Part shown: positions 6,281 through 7,693 of the stretch, one piece after another | How the letters are laid out: the number at the start of each line of letters is the position of its first letter | How positions within the stretch are numbered: the first letter of the stretch is position 1 | Source: Pseudomonadota bacterium | Lineage (GTDB): Bacteria; Desulfobacterota; Desulfovibrionia; Desulfovibrionales; Desulfovibrionaceae | Direction: 5' to 3' | Length of the DNA stretch: 7,693 nt | NCBI GenBank assembly: GCA_023438245.1 | Contig: JAEXRD010000045.1 | Span: forward strand, 1 to 7,693 | Notes under the pieces: model-generated | What the model was told of the DNA's origin: nothing | The model's input: only the letters and a program-made list of their open reading frames with translations | The model's database searches: none | Translations under genes and position numbers: made by a program

Positions 6281-7075
6281 ATGAAACGCCGCCTCGCCTG
6301 GGTGCTTTTGCTGACCGCCCTGGCCGCCATCGCAGTTGCCTGCGCCCGCACCGCCTACACCGACCGCAGCCAGATGCTGCTCATCAGCGAGGGCGAGGAA
6401 ACCGCCCTGGGCCTGCAGGCCTCCAAGGACGTGCTGAAGAAGGAAAAGGAGAGCGGCGACCAGATCCAGACCGAACGCGTGCGCCGCATCGGCAGGCGCA
6501 TCGCCATCGCCGCCAACAAGCCCGACTACAAGTGGGAATTCCACTTGATCGAGAAGAACGAGATGAACGCCTTCTGCCTGCCCGGCGGCAAGGTGTTCGT
6601 GTACACCGGCATCCTCGACCTCACCACCAGCAACGACGAGCTGGCCGCGGTGATGGGCCACGAGATCGCCCACGCCCTGCTGCGCCACGGCGGCGAGCGC
6701 ATGAGCTCGGCCATGATGGCCCAGCTGGCGGGCCAGGCCGGGGCCATCGCCATCGGGGCCAGCACCAACAACCCCGCCGCCACCCAGGCCTTCGGCCAGC
6801 TCTACGGCATCGGCGCGCAGGTGGGCGTGTTGCTGCCCCACAGCCGCATGCAGGAGTCCGAGGCCGACGAGGTGGGCATGATCCTGGCCTCCAAGGCCGG
6901 ATACGAACCCTCCGGCGCGCTCTCCCTGTGGCGGAAAATGGACGCCTACCACGCCAAGAAGGGCGGCACCCCGCCGCAGTGGCTGTCCACCCACCCCGCC
7001 AGCCAGCAGCGCATCGCCGACATCCAGGCCAAGATGGGCGCCATACGCGCCAAGTACTACCAGGCGGCCAACTAG
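6281..7075 (+). CDS. M48-family zinc metalloprotease, predicted lipoprotein (LoiP/YcaL-like)
   Basis: This protein of 264 residues (266 if ATG 6275 is used) begins with a lipoprotein signal: MKRR, a hydrophobic stretch to about residue 20, then AVAC with Cys21 as the probable lipidation site. Residue 22 is Ala, not Asp, which in the classical rule favours the outer membrane facing the periplasm. The zinc site is HEIAH (127-131), with the third ligand supplied by E192 in ESEAD (192-196). The family motifs NAFCLPGG (96-103), VYTGIL (107-112) and STHPASQQRI (236-245) are also present. Small M48 lipoproteins of this kind degrade or process misfolded envelope proteins; that role is by homology. 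It has its own promoter and is probably transcribed separately from recN. The zinc-ribbon gene follows after 42 nt and may be co-transcribed. Confidence 0.9.
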   Translation: MKRRLAWVLLLTALAAIAVACARTAYTDRSQMLLISEGEETALGLQASKDVLKKEKESGDQIQTERVRRIGRRIAIAANKPDYKWEFHLIEKNEMNAFCLPGGKVFVYTGILDLTTSNDELAAVMGHEIAHALLRHGGERMSSAMMAQLAGQAGAIAIGASTNNPAATQAFGQLYGIGAQVGVLLPHSRMQESEADEVGMILASKAGYEPSGALSLWRKMDAYHAKKGGTPPQWLSTHPASQQRIADIQAKMGAIRAKYYQAAN

Positions 7076-7117
7076 CCCCCACGGGGCCTTGGCACGATTC
7101 CTGATAAGGCTCCGGGC

Positions 7118-7513
7118 ATGATCCTCTGCACCAGCTGCGGCACCCAAAACCCGGACCACGCCCACGCCTGCTCCAACTGCAAGCGCAAGCTCCAGTCGCG
7201 CCGCAACGCCCCCGCGCCCCAAAACGGCACAGAAAACGGCGCGCCCCTTCCCAACGGGCTCAACGGCAACGGGACCGCCGCCCTCAACGGCAACGGGGCC
7301 GCACCCCCGGAACCGGCCTGGATCGCCCTGCCGCAGGACGAACGCCAGCCCGACGAGCAGGCCGCGCACATGGTGCGCAGCACCGCCGAGGTCTGGATCT
7401 ACGCCATCCTGCTCATCGGCTCGGCCATCGCCACGGCCTGGACCCAGCAGTGGGGCTGGGCCGCCGCGGGCGTGGCCCTGGCCGCCATCGTGGCCAGGCT
7501 GCGCGGGCTATAG
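7118..7513 (+). CDS. Small zinc-ribbon protein with two membrane segments
   Basis: This 131-residue protein starts with a compact zinc ribbon: C4-x2-C7 and C18-x2-C21 (CTSCG and CSNCKRK). A flexible, low-complexity linker rich in Pro, Ala, Asn and Gly follows (about 29-67), including two copies of LNGNG. Two hydrophobic segments (about 91-108 and 112-128) form a likely membrane hairpin ending in RLRGL. A cytoplasmic ribbon tethered to the inner membrane is the simplest topology. I do not recognise a specific function; such ribbons commonly mediate protein contacts. An AAGG (7106-7109) precedes the ATG by 8 nt. Its G+C and codon use match the flanking genome, supporting a real gene of the host. 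Confidence 0.75.
   Translation: MILCTSCGTQNPDHAHACSNCKRKLQSRRNAPAPQNGTENGAPLPNGLNGNGTAALNGNGAAPPEPAWIALPQDERQPDEQAAHMVRSTAEVWIYAILLIGSAIATAWTQQWGWAAAGVALAAIVARLRGL
7259..7297 (+). repeat. Two 15-nt direct repeats encoding LNGNG within the zinc-ribbon gene
   Basis: CTCAACGGCAACGGG occurs at 7259-7273 and again at 7283-7297, a period of 24 nt (8 codons). Both copies are in frame and each encodes LNGNG in the linker. The period being a multiple of three means gain or loss of a unit would lengthen or shorten the linker without a frameshift. Confidence 0.85.
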
Positions 7514-7535
7514 CGGCCTCCGGCGGCCACGACAG

Positions 7536-7565
7536 GCAGGGGTGAGGCTCCGCCTCGCCCCCTGC
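7536..7565 (+). terminator. Strong GC-rich hairpin after the zinc-ribbon gene (possible terminator or part of a dispersed repeat)
   Basis: The arms at 7536-7548 and 7552-7565 pair over 13 positions (GCAGGGG with CCCCTGC, GAGGC with GCCTC, one G-T pair and one bulged C) around a 3-nt TCC loop. It begins 23 nt after the stop codon. No T tract follows, so it is not a classic intrinsic terminator; it may slow polymerase, protect the transcript end, or belong to a repeated intergenic element. Confidence 0.45.
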
Positions 7566-7576
7566 ACCCCCCTCCG

Positions 7577-7600
7577 CCGGGGGGACGACGGTCCCCCCGG
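7577..7600. repeat. Perfect 10-bp GC-rich hairpin, second of a tandem pair
   Basis: CCGGGGGGAC (7577-7586) pairs perfectly with GTCCCCCCGG (7591-7600) around the 4-nt loop GACG. It lies 11 nt after the preceding hairpin, and with it forms a compact structured block. Its symmetry means it would form on either strand. No T tract follows on the plus strand. Confidence 0.55.
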
Positions 7601-7693
7601 ACCCCGCGCTTGGCCCCGGCGAGGGGCGCGCCCGCCCGGCAAGCCCAGCCTGGCCCCAACAAACATGCGAGCGGGGTTTTCCGGCGTCTGCGC

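Larger units (their letters stand above)
7514..7693. other. Intergenic region with GC-rich hairpins, no supported gene
   Basis: No reading frame with a ribosome site and family resemblance was found. The first half holds a short GGCC/GGCC inverted pair (7515-7528) and two strong hairpins listed separately. The rest is GC-rich and featureless to me, ending in GCGGGGTTTTCC (7671-7682), where the window cuts off. A weak 4-bp CCCC/GGGG stem before that TTTT could be part of a terminator, but is too short to call. Confidence 0.5.

Noticed and set aside
7089..7105. Possible sigma54 promoter TTGGCACG-N4-CTGAT before the zinc-ribbon gene
   Set aside because: The -24 part fits well but the invariant GC of the -12 part is GA, and the start point would fall 3 nt before the ATG, beyond the apparent ribosome site.
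6179..7369. Minus-strand open frame opposite the protease gene (396 codons)
   Set aside because: Shadow of the well-supported M48 gene, with Gly/Val/Ala-rich low-complexity translation and no recognisable domain.
7665..7693. ATG at 7665 as the start of a further gene
   Set aside because: No ribosome binding site and only 29 nt remain before the window ends, so it cannot be supported.

Overview
The window is a stretch of GC-rich bacterial chromosome: flank lines I counted run near 73% G+C. A Gram-negative host is suggested by a secreted lipoprotein metalloprotease. The gene style (YkgJ-type cysteine-cluster protein next to recN, GC-rich intergenic hairpin blocks) reminds me of sulfate-reducing Desulfovibrionales. 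That placement is inference; no rRNA or other taxonomic marker is present.

Left edge (1-304): a complete minus-strand tRNA-Ala (anticodon GGC) with encoded CCA, its promoter-like elements, and directly upstream of them a terminator-like hairpin pointing the same way. Plus-strand genes follow. Two ABC-transporter permeases of the DppB/OppB and DppC/OppC families overlap by ATGA (305-2175). No substrate-binding protein or ATPase gene accompanies them in the window.

Middle (about 2173-3950): an abrupt fall in G+C (33% and 43% in two lines counted) marks one 571-residue gene of the AIPR (abortive infection phage resistance) family. It sits 22 nt after the permease stop and 33 nt before the next gene, in the same orientation. 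Its N-terminal third carries a D...QxK arrangement resembling a PD-(D/E)xK nuclease fold. This is the clearest sign of horizontal acquisition here and the best defence candidate, with no integrase, transposase or clear flanking repeat.

Right part: G+C rises again inside a YkgJ-family cysteine-cluster protein gene (TTG start at the island edge), which overlaps recN (DNA repair ATPase) by 8 nt. A 110-nt gap holds a good sigma70-type promoter directly abutting a C7-T-C7 tract. It leads into an M48-family metalloprotease lipoprotein, followed by a small zinc-ribbon protein with two membrane segments. The last 180 nt hold strong GC-rich hairpins and no supported gene.

Most genes are housekeeping or transport functions. 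The AIPR gene is the one accessory element, apparently placed into a same-strand gene string without breaking the neighbouring reading frames.
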